64,000 bases of DNA from Bacteroidales bacterium (lineage in GTDB: Bacteria; Bacteroidota; Bacteroidia; Bacteroidales; UBA932), in contig JAJFVD010000012.1 of the NCBI GenBank assembly GCA_021371955.1, positions 1-64,000 of the forward strand, given 5' to 3'. Both the position numbers and the translations under genes were made by a program. The notes under the pieces were generated by a model. That model made no database searches. It worked only from the letters and a program-made list of their open reading frames with translations, and was not told the DNA's origin. Below, one piece after another: positions 1 through 10,244 of the stretch. Numbering within the stretch: the stretch's first letter is position 1; every line of letters starts with the position of its first letter.

Positions 1-57
1 CGGCATCTGAGTAAAAGAAAATGCCAATAGCGACACTAAGAAAACTTTTAGTTTCAT
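1..57 (-). CDS. Truncated start of an exported protein
   Basis: Only the first 19 codons lie in the window, read leftwards from an ATG at 55-57. They encode a lysine-containing N-terminus and a hydrophobic stretch typical of a Sec signal peptide. The gene runs off the left edge, so its product cannot be named. It is divergent from the sigma factor gene, and the ~175-bp gap between them should hold both promoters. Confidence 0.5.
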   Translation of the reverse strand, partial: MKLKVFLVSLLAFSFTQMP

Positions 58-170
58 ATATAATTTGTTAAGATATTCTGGTCTACTCTAATATATACAC
101 TTAACAAATCTTCTTCCGTGAAGAAAAAATAAAAATAATATTCTTGGAGTTAATCCAAATTTTAATTTTA

Positions 171-178
171 TATATTTG
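171..178 (+). promoter_or_regulatory. Bacteroidota -7 promoter element (TATATTTG)
   Basis: TATATTTG fits the TAnnTTTG consensus of the main Bacteroidota sigma factor and lies 55 bp before the ECF sigma factor ATG. The nearest -33-like TTGG, at 144-147, is a few bases too far away for the usual 19-21 bp spacing, so only the -7 half is convincing. Confidence 0.4.
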
Positions 179-233
179 CCCCCATTCATAACGAAGCTTC
201 GCATATTCAGTAAACAAGAGTACTAAATTTAAT

Positions 234-773
234 ATGTCAAAAGAAGAGTTTCAATTATTGACTCTTTTGCGAGACGGTGACGAAAACGCTTTCCATATTT
301 TATATAATAAATATGCAAAACAACTTTTTTATTTCATAAACCGATCTGTAAAAGAATCCGATGATAGTAATGATTTGCTGCAGGCAGTTTTCATTAAAAT
401 CTGGGAAACCCGTTCGTGCATAGATCCCGAAGGATCATTCAGCGGCTACTTGTACACAATTGCAAAAAATATGATTTGCAATTATTACAAAAAGAAGATT
501 GTTGTTCAGGCATATCGCGCTTTTGTAACCGACGAACACACCGAAGAAGATAATTCTGTTTTTTCTTCACTTGTTTACAAAGAACTATCGGAAAAAATAA
601 ATTCAGAAATCAATAAACTGCCTAAAAAAAGAAGGCAGATTTTCATAATGAGCCGCAGGTTAAACATGAGTTATAAGGAGATTGCCATTCAACTGGACAT
701 CTCCGAAAACACCGTGGATACTCAAATTCGAAAGGCTCTTCAATTCCTTAGAAATAAAAGAGAAGAATTTTAA
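234..773 (+). CDS. ECF-type RNA polymerase sigma-70 factor
   Basis: This 179-residue protein has the two-domain layout of Bacteroidota ECF sigma factors. Region 2 (about residues 20-90) contains the DxxDLLQxVFIKIWE helix, and region 4 (about 120-175) contains the LPKKRRQIFIMSR and MSYKEIAIQLDISENTV helix-turn-helix. It redirects RNA polymerase to target promoters. The FecR-type anti-sigma gene starts 44 bp downstream and the TonB receptor after it carries an STN signalling domain, so the three probably form a cell-surface signalling relay. The likely target is the receptor operon itself, which is an inference from order. Confidence 0.93.
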   Translation: MSKEEFQLLTLLRDGDENAFHILYNKYAKQLFYFINRSVKESDDSNDLLQAVFIKIWETRSCIDPEGSFSGYLYTIAKNMICNYYKKKIVVQAYRAFVTDEHTEEDNSVFSSLVYKELSEKINSEINKLPKKRRQIFIMSRRLNMSYKEIAIQLDISENTVDTQIRKALQFLRNKREEF

Positions 774-817
774 AAATTAATTCACGGATAATTTTTTTTC
801 AATTGTATTAATAATGT

Positions 818-1849
818 ATGAAGACAAAAAATACAGACAAACTTTTTGACCGTTGGATTAATAATCCCAACGACCAATTTTCGTTTGATGAACTGAATGA
901 GCTTTTACAAAACATAGATAAAGATTCCGAATCAAAACACATTGATGATTTTTTTGCCGAAAACTGGGAAAAAGCAGGTCAGGAGAAAGAGGGGAATGAA
1001 TTTAACCAGGATTGTAACTATCAGGCAATAAGTCAGTTTATCAGACAGAAAGAACAGCGGGAAGATAGAAAGATTATCGAATTTAAGGTTCGCAATGCCT
1101 TTACATTCATAAGCAAGGTAGCAGCAATACTCATTTTACCTATGGTTTTGATGATTTTGCTGGATAATGGTTTTTCCAATAAATCAGACAATTTTATCTC
1201 TAACGTTGAATATTTCTCCCCTCCTGCATCGAGGACTCACATTTTTCTTCCTGATAGTTCTGAAGTGTGGCTCAATTCGAACAGCAAGCTTGAGGTAATG
1301 CACGGGTATGGCAAAGGAGAAAGGGGTATTAAGCTCACCGGCGAAGCTTACTTCTCCGTAAAGAAGGACAAAAAAACTCCATTTAACGTTTATGCTCAGG
1401 GAATTAATGTAAGAGTACATGGAACTAAGTTTAATATTTCGGCTTATGAAGATCAGGATTCTGTAGAGACTGTGCTTTTAAGCGGATCTATATCCCTTAA
1501 ATACACTCAGTATCCGGGCGACCAGGGGATTCTTATGGTTCCGGACCAACGGATAAATTATTACAAGCAGGCCGATTCGGTTCGCAGCGATTTTGTAGAC
1601 AGCCAGGCATATTGCTCATGGAAAGACGGCATACTTGTTTTTTACGATTCTCCAATGGAAGAGGTTACCAAAAAACTTGAAAGATGGTTTAATGTGAATA
1701 TAGTAATCAAAGACGAAATGCTGTTAAACTATAGAATAACCGGGACATTAAAAGACAGGAGTCTGGACCAGATAATGAAATTTATCTCCCTTACTTCTCC
1801 TATTGATTACATCCAGGAAGGCGACAATATTTATATGAAGAAAAGATAG
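818..1849 (+). CDS. FecR-family anti-sigma factor
   Basis: The 343-residue protein has a cytoplasmic N-terminal part (1-94), one membrane helix (about 95-116), a periplasmic FecR domain (about 130-250, with the FLPDSSEVWLNSNSKL signature) and a C-terminal DUF4974 domain (about 270-340). FecR proteins hold the partner ECF sigma factor until the STN domain of a ligand-bound TonB receptor signals across the periplasm. The sigma gene is 44 bp upstream and an STN-bearing receptor 33 bp downstream, the canonical arrangement. All parts look intact. Confidence 0.93.
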   Translation: MKTKNTDKLFDRWINNPNDQFSFDELNELLQNIDKDSESKHIDDFFAENWEKAGQEKEGNEFNQDCNYQAISQFIRQKEQREDRKIIEFKVRNAFTFISKVAAILILPMVLMILLDNGFSNKSDNFISNVEYFSPPASRTHIFLPDSSEVWLNSNSKLEVMHGYGKGERGIKLTGEAYFSVKKDKKTPFNVYAQGINVRVHGTKFNISAYEDQDSVETVLLSGSISLKYTQYPGDQGILMVPDQRINYYKQADSVRSDFVDSQAYCSWKDGILVFYDSPMEEVTKKLERWFNVNIVIKDEMLLNYRITGTLKDRSLDQIMKFISLTSPIDYIQEGDNIYMKKR

Positions 1850-1882
1850 ACAAATAACTAACCTAACTAAATTTTAAAAACT

Positions 1883-4800
1883 ATGAGGAAATGTAAGCAT
1901 TGTTTATGGCTTTTGGTTTTCCTATGCTTTTTATCCGTAAAGACCGGATATGGCATTACAGTGGATCAAAACAGATTGATTTCTGTATCCGCTAAAAACG
2001 TTACCCTTAACGAGCTAATTATGAAGCTTGAGAAGGAAACCGGATACGATTTTCTTTACAATAACAAGATAATCGACGGGAACACTAAAGTGAGCGTAGA
2101 TATGAAAGACAAAACCGTTGAAGAGGTTTTGAATACTGCGCTCAAAAACGCATCAATAGAATATCAGATTGTTGACAACCAGATTATTCTACATCCAAAA
2201 GGTATGAAAGAATCTGCCCCATTGAAGCAGGCTCAAACAAAAAATGGAAAAATAACAATTAAGGGAACCGTATCCGAATTTGACTCAAAGGATCCGATTC
2301 CCTATGCTTTTGTTGTTATAAAAGAGCTTAATGCCTGGGGGACATGTGATAACGACGGCAAGTTTGTTCTTGAAAACATAACTCCCGGTACTTACGCAAT
2401 GGAAGTATCCTGCCTTGGGTATAGCACATATACTCTTAATGTAACACTCAATCAGGATATTAATAATTTTGCCGTGAATCTTAAGTCGGACAACTTAAAA
2501 CTTCCGGATGTTGTTGTAACCGCAACAGCAGGTTCTACAATAAACTCATCTTCAAAAATCGAGAAGAATGCTATCCAGCACGTACAGGCATCCAGTCTGG
2601 CAGACGTTATGCAACTCCTTCCGGGATCTCTTATAACCAATCCGAATCTTACCTCCGAAAACAAAATAAACATCCGATCGATTAACGACCTCAATAGCAA
2701 TAGCTCAAGAGGTGTGGGTCTGATGATAAACGGTTCGAAAGTAACAAATGATGCCGCTCTTACTCTTGATGCTTCAAATGGAGAAACATTCAAATCTATG
2801 GACTTTCGTAAGTTCTCAACAGACAACATCGAATCAATTGAAGTTCTTAAAGGGGTTCTCTCTGCAGAATATGGTGATGTAACGTCAGGAGCAATTTTGG
2901 TTACCACCAAAGCAGGACGCACACCATTCGAAGTGAGGGTTAAATCGGACCCTAAGACAAAAGCTGTTTCGATCAGTAAAGGTTTTGGCCTAGGGAAGAA
3001 TGCGGGCAACATTAACATTGATGCCGACTATGCAAGAGCTTTTAAAGAATGGATATCTCCGGTTGATATATTCGACAGAACAACACTGGGTATTACATAT
3101 TCAAACACTTTTAACAAGGAAAAAACTCCTTTACGCTTTAATGTACGGTTTAGTGGTTATATGACGAAAAACAACACAACCAGCGATCCCGACGTTTCAA
3201 AACTGGATTTCGACAAAAGAAGCGATAAAAATGCATCTCTTTCCATTTATGGTAACTGGCTGTTAAACAAGAGTTGGATTAGCTCCCTTAATTACAACTT
3301 GTCCGGAAATATCGGCTCTGAAACTTATCAAAAATTCACTGTAAACAGCGGGCTTCCTGTTCCTACTACAGACATAAGAGTATCCGGAATTTCTCTTGGA
3401 CAATTTACCGGTACACTTGAAGAAAGAGACTACAGGAGTGAGGAAATTCCAATTTATGCAACAGCAAAAATTACTGCGAACCTAAATAAGAGCATAAATA
3501 AAATCCGTTTTAAATCAATGCTCGGACTTGAGTTCAACACGAAAGGTAACAATGGCCGCGGAGTATATTATACATCTGCTGCTCCTGCATATTTCCGCGA
3601 AAGGAACTATAGTGACATTCCTTTTATGAACGACCTGAGCCTTTTCTTTGAAGAAAAAGTGACTCTTCCTTTTAAAAGCACCACATTGGAAGTTACAGCC
3701 GGAGCACGATTAAATAAGATGGTCATTACAGGTTATGATTATAACCCTACCATTGACCCACGTTTCAACGGCAAGTATATCGTTTTGCCTTTCAGAAAAG
3801 ACCGCACTATAAACTCCCTATCAATAAGAGGTGGCTGGGGTATTCTTCAGAGACTTCCTTCAATAGGGCTTCTTTATCCGGCTCCCAAATATACCGACAA
3901 TGCTCTTTTCCTTTACAGGAATGCAACATCGGGTGAGTCGCTTGCTGTTATTCAAACTAATATAGTAGACGAATTACTTCCATACAACGTCAAACCTGTT
4001 AAAACAAGAAATATTGAATTAGGTTTAGATATAAACATAAAAGGTATTGATGCTCAGTTTACATATTTTAACGAAAAACTTACAGACGGTATCTCAGAAA
4101 ACAAAACATTTTCAAGTGTTTCATACGATATTTATAACTCTGTTACCGATCCAAATGCTGCACCAAAGTTCGAGGGTGGAAGAGTGTGGATAAAGAATAC
4201 TTTAGGAGAATATGTGCCACTTTCTTTCACAACCCGCAAAGACTTTCTGGCTTACGACAGGCCGGACAACCGTGGCGAAATCAATAAGTGGGGTATTGAA
4301 TATGATATTAACTTCGGGAAAATAAAAGCTATTAATACCTCTGTTATTGTAAATGGCTCATATATGAGAAGCAACCAACAGGAGGCCGGGCTTTTAAATT
4401 ACAACTCAAACCGCATTGACCCGGTTGATTCAAAACAACGAATGCCATATATTGGAATTTATGAGTCCGAAGGCAATTCTCTTGGTGTAGGTGGCGGAAG
4501 CGAAAGATTTTCTACAAGCATCAATTTTGTAACACACATTCCTTCAATAAGGATGATTGTTTCAGTTGTTACGCAGTGTGTATGGATGAATAATTCATGG
4601 AACCTCTTCGATAAGGACCGCGTGTACAAACTTAACGGAGCCGGCACTCGCTATTTCGGCGATTTCGACAAACAAAAGAACTATGAGATCATGTACAGAG
4701 ATCCTGACTTCTACATGGACCTCAACGGTACTGTAAGGCCTTTCAGCGATTACTATACTACTACAGATAACGACCTTAAACGCAGGCTTGCTATGCTCAT

Positions 4801-5029
4801 TCTTTCCGAAAATGAAACATACTACTTCCAGGACTCAGGTACAAAACCATTCTTTATGGCAAATCTTCGTATTACCAAGGAGATTGGAAATAATGCAGCT
4901 CTCTCTTTCTATGCAAACAACTTTACAAACTCTACGCCAATTATGAAGCAAAAGAACAGGCCTGATGCTGTTGGTGCAAGAAAGAATACTCCAATCTACT
5001 TTGGTGCGGAAATTAAATTAACCTTCTAA
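1883..5029 (+). CDS. TonB-dependent receptor with STN signalling domain (locus A)
   Basis: A 1048-residue outer-membrane transporter. After a signal peptide it has an STN domain (about 28-105), a carboxypeptidase-D regulatory-like domain (about 125-210), a plug domain (about 225-345) and a C-terminal 22-strand barrel ending in the aromatic residue expected for BAM insertion. The plug segment STDNIESIEVLKG is nearly shared with the locus B receptor. STN domains talk to FecR anti-sigma factors, one of which is encoded just upstream. The next two genes encode a DUF4876 lipoprotein and a DUF6850 barrel, followed by an S46 dipeptidase, so the cargo is probably a peptide. No SusD partner is present. 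Confidence 0.93.
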   Translation: MRKCKHCLWLLVFLCFLSVKTGYGITVDQNRLISVSAKNVTLNELIMKLEKETGYDFLYNNKIIDGNTKVSVDMKDKTVEEVLNTALKNASIEYQIVDNQIILHPKGMKESAPLKQAQTKNGKITIKGTVSEFDSKDPIPYAFVVIKELNAWGTCDNDGKFVLENITPGTYAMEVSCLGYSTYTLNVTLNQDINNFAVNLKSDNLKLPDVVVTATAGSTINSSSKIEKNAIQHVQASSLADVMQLLPGSLITNPNLTSENKINIRSINDLNSNSSRGVGLMINGSKVTNDAALTLDASNGETFKSMDFRKFSTDNIESIEVLKGVLSAEYGDVTSGAILVTTKAGRTPFEVRVKSDPKTKAVSISKGFGLGKNAGNINIDADYARAFKEWISPVDIFDRTTLGITYSNTFNKEKTPLRFNVRFSGYMTKNNTTSDPDVSKLDFDKRSDKNASLSIYGNWLLNKSWISSLNYNLSGNIGSETYQKFTVNSGLPVPTTDIRVSGISLGQFTGTLEERDYRSEEIPIYATAKITANLNKSINKIRFKSMLGLEFNTKGNNGRGVYYTSAAPAYFRERNYSDIPFMNDLSLFFEEKVTLPFKSTTLEVTAGARLNKMVITGYDYNPTIDPRFNGKYIVLPFRKDRTINSLSIRGGWGILQRLPSIGLLYPAPKYTDNALFLYRNATSGESLAVIQTNIVDELLPYNVKPVKTRNIELGLDINIKGIDAQFTYFNEKLTDGISENKTFSSVSYDIYNSVTDPNAAPKFEGGRVWIKNTLGEYVPLSFTTRKDFLAYDRPDNRGEINKWGIEYDINFGKIKAINTSVIVNGSYMRSNQQEAGLLNYNSNRIDPVDSKQRMPYIGIYESEGNSLGVGGGSERFSTSINFVTHIPSIRMIVSVVTQCVWMNNSWNLFDKDRVYKLNGAGTRYFGDFDKQKNYEIMYRDPDFYMDLNGTVRPFSDYYTTTDNDLKRRLAMLILSENETYYFQDSGTKPFFMANLRITKEIGNNAALSFYANNFTNSTPIMKQKNRPDAVGARKNTPIYFGAEIKLTF

Positions 5030-5039
5030 ATCTGCAATT

Positions 5040-6275
5040 ATGAGAAATATTAAAATACTACTTATGCTCATTGCATCCCTTTCAATCTGGGGGTGTATGA
5101 AGGATACAAAAACATCGCAGTTTACCGACGATGCAACAAGTTCTACAATTAACATTACTGTGGCAATGCCGGCTGGTTATAACTACCCGGTTGACGGAAT
5201 GAAGGTTAAACTATCGGATCCATCTACCGGTCTTCTGTTTGAAGGCATTACAAATGCAGATGGTGTTGCACAGATTCACGTGGCCCACGGCTCATATATA
5301 GCAACATCTGAGGCAAAATATTCTGTCCCAGGCGGAGTTATATATATTTTCAACGGAACATCTAACCGCATAAGGGTTACTCCAACTGATGAAAAAGTTG
5401 TTGAAGCGAACCTTCCTTTGAACGTTTCAAAGACCGGCCAGATTGTTATCAAAGAGTTTTATTACGGCGGTTGCCTTAATCCTCTTACAGGAAAAACTTA
5501 TGCAAACGACAAATACATAATTCTATACAATAATTCCGATAAAATAGCTTACCTGGATTCTCTTTGTATTGGAGTGGCTGATCCATATAATGCACCAACA
5601 AGTGGCAAAAGCTCAGTTTGGGTAAAACCCGGTACAACAGAGTTAAGAGACTCTGTTCCAAATGTTTCATTTGGATGGATGTTCCCCGGGACAGGAAAAG
5701 ACAATTCATTGGCACCTGGCGCACAGGCAGTAATTTGCACCAACGGTATCAACCACACAATTACAGCTCCTAATTCAGTAGATTTAAGCAAGCCAGGTTA
5801 TTGGGCACTGTACGATCCTATTCTTACAAAAGGACAGTCCATCCCTCAGCCGGGCGTAAAACTTATGCAAGGCTACTGGAAAGTTGGATCAGCAAATCAA
5901 TACACTATTTCACAAACAAGCCCTGCCGTTTTTATTTACAATCTTGGAGGAAAGAGTCTGTCAAAATTTGTACTGGACACTTATACACATAAACCGGATC
6001 AAGCCACAAACAGAAACTTTGACTGTCTGATGATTGATAAAAACTCCATTTTGGACGGAGTTGAGTGTTTCAGGGATGTAACCGATTCAAAACGGTTAAG
6101 GCCGGAAATTGACAATGGTTTCACAAAGACAAACGGAAGCGGAACAGGAGAGACTGTTCACAGAAAAATTGACGCAGTTGCCACTGCTGCTGCCGGTGGA
6201 AGAATTGTCTATATGGACACTAACAACTCTTCGAACGACTTTGAAGTGAAATCAAAACCATCTTTGGCAAACTAA
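5040..6275 (+). CDS. DUF4876 lipoprotein (locus A)
   Basis: This 411-residue protein starts with a short signal peptide ending at a lipobox cysteine (IWGCMKD), so it should be a lipoprotein. Residues about 35-130 look like a carboxypeptidase-regulatory beta-sandwich (SDPSTGLLFEGITNADG...). The region from about 140 begins IVIKEFYYGGC and contains KYIILYNNSDKIAYLDSL, which resembles a lamin-tail-like fold. The end (GGRIVYMDTNNSSNDFE) is nearly repeated in the locus B paralogue. It starts 10 bp after the TonB receptor. By analogy with SusD it may be a surface partner of the receptor, but no function is established. Confidence 0.85.
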   Translation: MRNIKILLMLIASLSIWGCMKDTKTSQFTDDATSSTINITVAMPAGYNYPVDGMKVKLSDPSTGLLFEGITNADGVAQIHVAHGSYIATSEAKYSVPGGVIYIFNGTSNRIRVTPTDEKVVEANLPLNVSKTGQIVIKEFYYGGCLNPLTGKTYANDKYIILYNNSDKIAYLDSLCIGVADPYNAPTSGKSSVWVKPGTTELRDSVPNVSFGWMFPGTGKDNSLAPGAQAVICTNGINHTITAPNSVDLSKPGYWALYDPILTKGQSIPQPGVKLMQGYWKVGSANQYTISQTSPAVFIYNLGGKSLSKFVLDTYTHKPDQATNRNFDCLMIDKNSILDGVECFRDVTDSKRLRPEIDNGFTKTNGSGTGETVHRKIDAVATAAAGGRIVYMDTNNSSNDFEVKSKPSLAN

Positions 6276-6290
6276 TATTAATGAATTGTG

Positions 6291-7895
6291 ATGAAAAAAT
6301 TAATATATATAACAGTATTTTTAGTAATCTGCCTTCAGCCGGCCAGTCTATTGGCTCAGAAGCGTTCAGACAAGTCTGTCTATTCGTTTGACAGGATGGA
6401 AAAGAGATACCCATGGATTGGTTCCGACAACGGAGCCGGACTCGTGTACAATCAATCTCTTGATTTTTCAACAATAAATGCATACTTCGGACAAACAAAC
6501 GGAGATTACAGAAACTTTAATGATCCTGAAAAATTCCAGAACTTTGGGATTAAAACCGAGTCTTACGTAAAGGTTAAAAACGTGTTCTTCTATGGTTCGT
6601 TTAACTATGATTACGGAATTAAGCAAAAACAGGCCTGGCTTGGAACAATTTTTCAAAACTCTGCTTTTGGACCTATCGTAGATTCAATTCCGGGAAAGGT
6701 ATTGAACGAATCGTACATACTTGCAGGTAAAGTTGGCTATAAGCTAAACGACAAATTCTCAATAGGAGCCACTATGAATTACCATACTGCAACTGCAGCC
6801 AAGAGAATTGACGGAAGAAACATGAATACATTGTCTAAGTTCGGCGTTTCTCCCGGTATTACTTATAACCGGGGCATTCTTACAGCGGGTATAAACGCTG
6901 CATACCAGCGCAATGTAGAAAGAGTGAAATATACCTTTATTGGTGATGTTACAGGTAAATCCATTTTCTATCAGGAGGGTCTATGGTTCTTCTCTAAAGC
7001 AGGAATAACCAGTTCCACTTCCATGGACAGAGGTTATTTTACAAATGTATACGGTGGTGCTGCTCAGCTTCAGTTAAGAAACAAGAACATAAGCTTCTTT
7101 AATCAGTTAAAAGTAGACTATAACAGAGAGAGTGATTATGACGACCTTAACCTTTTAAGAAGAAATGCTTTTGTAGACGGATTAAAATATGACTACAAGG
7201 GAGATTTTACCTTCAAAGGCAAAAAGGCAGATCACTACCTTGGTTTGAAATTTGTCAATGACGAACAGTTCGCATATAATGTTGTATCTGTTTACGAACC
7301 GGTTCCGGGTGAGGTTAATCAATGGAACTATTATGAATACGGAAAAACTCTCAGATATATGCAAACAGTCCGTCAATACGGAGCAGAATACAAAGCATAC
7401 ATAAAGAGAACCGACTGGCACTGCTCATGGATTTTCACTCTGGGCGGAAATATGAGAGAGGTTAATAAAGACTTCAGAATTTATCCCGCAAAATACCATC
7501 AGGACTACACCAACAAAGAGGTTTACGCAAAAGTGGAAAAGAACCTCATGTTTGGCAAAAAATCATATCTGGATATAAACATAAACGGCGGCTATGTAAT
7601 GGGCGACGGCACCATGCTTTCGACAGTGAATCCTATGACATCAGGTGCACTCAAACAGAATGTAAGTATCCTGAAACAGGATTTTGCATACCAGACTGCG
7701 GAACGTTTTATTGCAGGTGGTGGTGTGAAATACAGCGTTGCCCTCAATCCTGAAAAAGGCAAGGTTGCTTTCTGCGGTGTAAACTACAGACATCAGTTTC
7801 TCAACGATGGAGGAAAGCTTGACAACATTCTCACCGGAGTACTTCCGGGCCAGTCTCGTTCGACATTATCCTTCACTGTTGGTATAAACTTTTAA
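6291..7895 (+). CDS. DUF6850-type outer-membrane beta-barrel protein (locus A)
   Basis: About 534 residues with a signal peptide cut near LLAQ, followed by alternating amphipathic strands throughout and a final TVGINF ending in phenylalanine, as in BAM substrates. The pattern matches the DUF6850 barrels and the paralogue in locus B; both begin with a WxGSDNGAG or WFNSNNGAG segment. I prefer the ATG at 6291 to the GTG three bases upstream. It follows the DUF4876 gene by 15 bp and precedes the S46 peptidase by 23 bp. Whether it is a channel or a structural partner of the receptor is unknown. Confidence 0.8.
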   Translation: MKKLIYITVFLVICLQPASLLAQKRSDKSVYSFDRMEKRYPWIGSDNGAGLVYNQSLDFSTINAYFGQTNGDYRNFNDPEKFQNFGIKTESYVKVKNVFFYGSFNYDYGIKQKQAWLGTIFQNSAFGPIVDSIPGKVLNESYILAGKVGYKLNDKFSIGATMNYHTATAAKRIDGRNMNTLSKFGVSPGITYNRGILTAGINAAYQRNVERVKYTFIGDVTGKSIFYQEGLWFFSKAGITSSTSMDRGYFTNVYGGAAQLQLRNKNISFFNQLKVDYNRESDYDDLNLLRRNAFVDGLKYDYKGDFTFKGKKADHYLGLKFVNDEQFAYNVVSVYEPVPGEVNQWNYYEYGKTLRYMQTVRQYGAEYKAYIKRTDWHCSWIFTLGGNMREVNKDFRIYPAKYHQDYTNKEVYAKVEKNLMFGKKSYLDININGGYVMGDGTMLSTVNPMTSGALKQNVSILKQDFAYQTAERFIAGGGVKYSVALNPEKGKVAFCGVNYRHQFLNDGGKLDNILTGVLPGQSRSTLSFTVGINF

Positions 7896-7918
7896 CGATC
7901 TAATATAAAAAACACACA

Positions 7919-10099
7919 ATGAAGAAAAGATTTTTAGCTTTCTCGGCAGCGTTGCTTTTAACAGTAACTTATGCTGTTGCCGACGAAGGAATGTGGATGG
8001 CCAACCTGCTTGACAAGCAGCTTTACCAGTTGATGAAGAGCAAGGGTCTGAAATTGTCTCCTGCCGAAATTTATAATGAGAACGGCGGCGCACTTTCAGA
8101 TGCAATTATTGCCATCGACGGCGGTAGCTGCAGCGGAAGCATTATTTCTCCGAACGGTCTTATGATAACAAACCACCACTGCGCATATGGCGATGTTCAT
8201 GCACTGAGCACACCGGAAAAAAACTATCTTGAAGATGGTTTCTGGGCAATGAAGATGGACGACGAAAGACCTATTAAAGGGAAAACAGTAACATTCCTGC
8301 GCAGAGTTAAGGATGTAACTGAGGAAACCCACAAGCTTATGGATAGTCTCGATAAAATCGGACCAAGAGGTATCTTTTTCATGAGAAAGGTTTCAGGTAT
8401 TCTCGAAGACAAATACAAAACTCCCGGTTACGAAGTTGGCTTATCTTCAATGTGGAGAGGCGAAAAATACTATCTCTACTTTATGGAGACCTATACCGAT
8501 GTTCGCCTTGTAGGTGCTCCTCCAGTATCAGTAGGCGCATTTGGCGGAGAGACCGACAACTGGGGATGGCCTCAGCATAAGGGAGACTTTGCAATGTACA
8601 GGGTTTATGCCGGCAAAGACGGAAAACCAGCTGAATATTCAAGCTCGAATGTTCCTCTCAAAGCAAACAGGTACCTTACAATCTCTACAAAAGGTGTAAA
8701 GGAGAACGATTATACCATGATTCTGGGCTACCCCGGAAGAACAAACAGGTATACATCTTCTTTTGAACTGAAAGAGAAGTATGACATCCTTAATCCGGTT
8801 ATAAGCGGTGTAAGAAGAGCCAAACTTGATGTTTGGAAAAAATACATGGACGGCTCGGATGCAATTCGCCTTAAATATTCCGACAAATACTTTGGAATAA
8901 GCAACTATACCGACTATGCAAAATGGGAAAACATCTGCATCAATCGTTTTGACATTATTGAAAAGATTGCGGCCAATGAAGCAGAATTGCAAAATTGGAT
9001 AAACGCAAAACCGGAAAGAGTGGCAAAATACGGAAAGATGCTTGAAAACCTTAAGAAAGGGTACGAGACAATTGCCGGTATTACAAAAATCAAGGAGTAT
9101 TTCAGAGAGTCCATTGTAAGAGGTGCCGAATTTACTGGAAATGCACAACGCTTTAACACTATTGCATCAACAGCAATTAAAGCAAAAAAAGACTCAATTT
9201 CTCCATCGGACAGCAATGTTGTTTACTTTTATAAGAAGGTTGCAAAACCTGCTTTTGAAAGCAGCGATGTTACTGCAGACAGAGAATTGTTCAAGGTAAT
9301 GCTTCGCTATTATGTTAAAGAGGTTCCTGCTTCGTATATGGTTCCCGAATTTAAGGAGCTTTTGGCTAAATGCGACAACAGCACCGATAAACTTGCCGAC
9401 TATGTATACGACAACAGTGTGCTGACCGACCCTGCCCGTCTCGACAACTTCTTCAATGTAAAAAGAGGTGTAAACGAGATTTTGGCCGACCCAATGATTA
9501 TAATTGTCAAGTCAAGCGGAATTGTTGAATACAACCGCACCGAAGACAAGTTGCTTAAAGATGCCGGTTTAGACATGGCAAGCCTTAGAACAGATTACAC
9601 TCATGCGATGTATGAAATGAATCTCGAGAAGGGCAACAGCACCTATCCGGATGCCAACTCAACAATGAGGCTCACATACGGAACAGTAGGCGGAATCAAT
9701 GCACGTGACGCCGTTTATTACGGATACCAGACAACAACCGCAGGAATCCTCGAAAAGATCGATCCTACAAACTATGAGTTCAAAGTAAAACCTGGTTACG
9801 AAGCAGCATTAAACACTGCAAACTGGGGCAAATGGGGTCAGAACGGAAAGCTATACGTAAACTTCCTTTCGGACAATGACATTACCGGTGGCAACTCCGG
9901 AAGTGCCGTACTCAACGCAAAAGGCGAACTAATCGGGCTTGCATTTGACGGAAACAGAGAATCAATGGCAGGTAACGCATACTTCGTAAACGGCTACAAC
10001 AAGTGTGTAAACGTAGATATCCGTTACATCATGTGGGTAATTGACAAATACTGCGGCGCCGGCTACCTCTTAAACGAAATGAAGTTTTCTGACAAATAG
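7919..10099 (+). CDS. S46 dipeptidyl-peptidase, DPP7-like
   Basis: A 726-residue exported serine peptidase. The catalytic triad is visible: His in LMITNHHCAYG (about residue 86), Asp in FGGETDNWGWPQHKGD (about 222) and Ser in TGGNSGSAV (Ser660). S46 enzymes remove dipeptides from peptide N-termini in the periplasm. The residue that sets S1 specificity is glycine here (FDGN, residue 678), as in DPP7, rather than the arginine of DPP11, which predicts preference for hydrophobic rather than acidic P1 residues. The usual tryptophan two residues later is arginine. It is the last gene of the sigma-controlled locus and is followed by a terminator. Confidence 0.95.
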   Translation: MKKRFLAFSAALLLTVTYAVADEGMWMANLLDKQLYQLMKSKGLKLSPAEIYNENGGALSDAIIAIDGGSCSGSIISPNGLMITNHHCAYGDVHALSTPEKNYLEDGFWAMKMDDERPIKGKTVTFLRRVKDVTEETHKLMDSLDKIGPRGIFFMRKVSGILEDKYKTPGYEVGLSSMWRGEKYYLYFMETYTDVRLVGAPPVSVGAFGGETDNWGWPQHKGDFAMYRVYAGKDGKPAEYSSSNVPLKANRYLTISTKGVKENDYTMILGYPGRTNRYTSSFELKEKYDILNPVISGVRRAKLDVWKKYMDGSDAIRLKYSDKYFGISNYTDYAKWENICINRFDIIEKIAANEAELQNWINAKPERVAKYGKMLENLKKGYETIAGITKIKEYFRESIVRGAEFTGNAQRFNTIASTAIKAKKDSISPSDSNVVYFYKKVAKPAFESSDVTADRELFKVMLRYYVKEVPASYMVPEFKELLAKCDNSTDKLADYVYDNSVLTDPARLDNFFNVKRGVNEILADPMIIIVKSSGIVEYNRTEDKLLKDAGLDMASLRTDYTHAMYEMNLEKGNSTYPDANSTMRLTYGTVGGINARDAVYYGYQTTTAGILEKIDPTNYEFKVKPGYEAALNTANWGKWGQNGKLYVNFLSDNDITGGNSGSAVLNAKGELIGLAFDGNRESMAGNAYFVNGYNKCVNVDIRYIMWVIDKYCGAGYLLNEMKFSDK

Positions 10100-10150
10100 T
10101 CGTTTGAGAAATAGACAAGAGTAAACTGGTCATTGACCATTAACATTTTA

Positions 10151-10182
10151 AGAACCGCCCCTTTTCGGGCGGTTCTTTTTTT
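10151..10182 (+). terminator. Rho-independent terminator of locus A
   Basis: A perfect 10-bp stem (AGAACCGCCC / GGGCGGTTCT) with a 6-base loop is followed by seven T residues, 52 bp after the S46 stop codon. Confidence 0.92.
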
Positions 10183-10244
10183 ATAACACACACACTTAAA
10201 TCAATCGCTAAAACATGGTTAAAATCGTGATTGTGTGCTACATA

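Noticed and set aside
2452..3018. Long open frames antisense to the TonB receptors
   Set aside because: They are shadows of the real genes, with no start context, no family match and unnatural composition.
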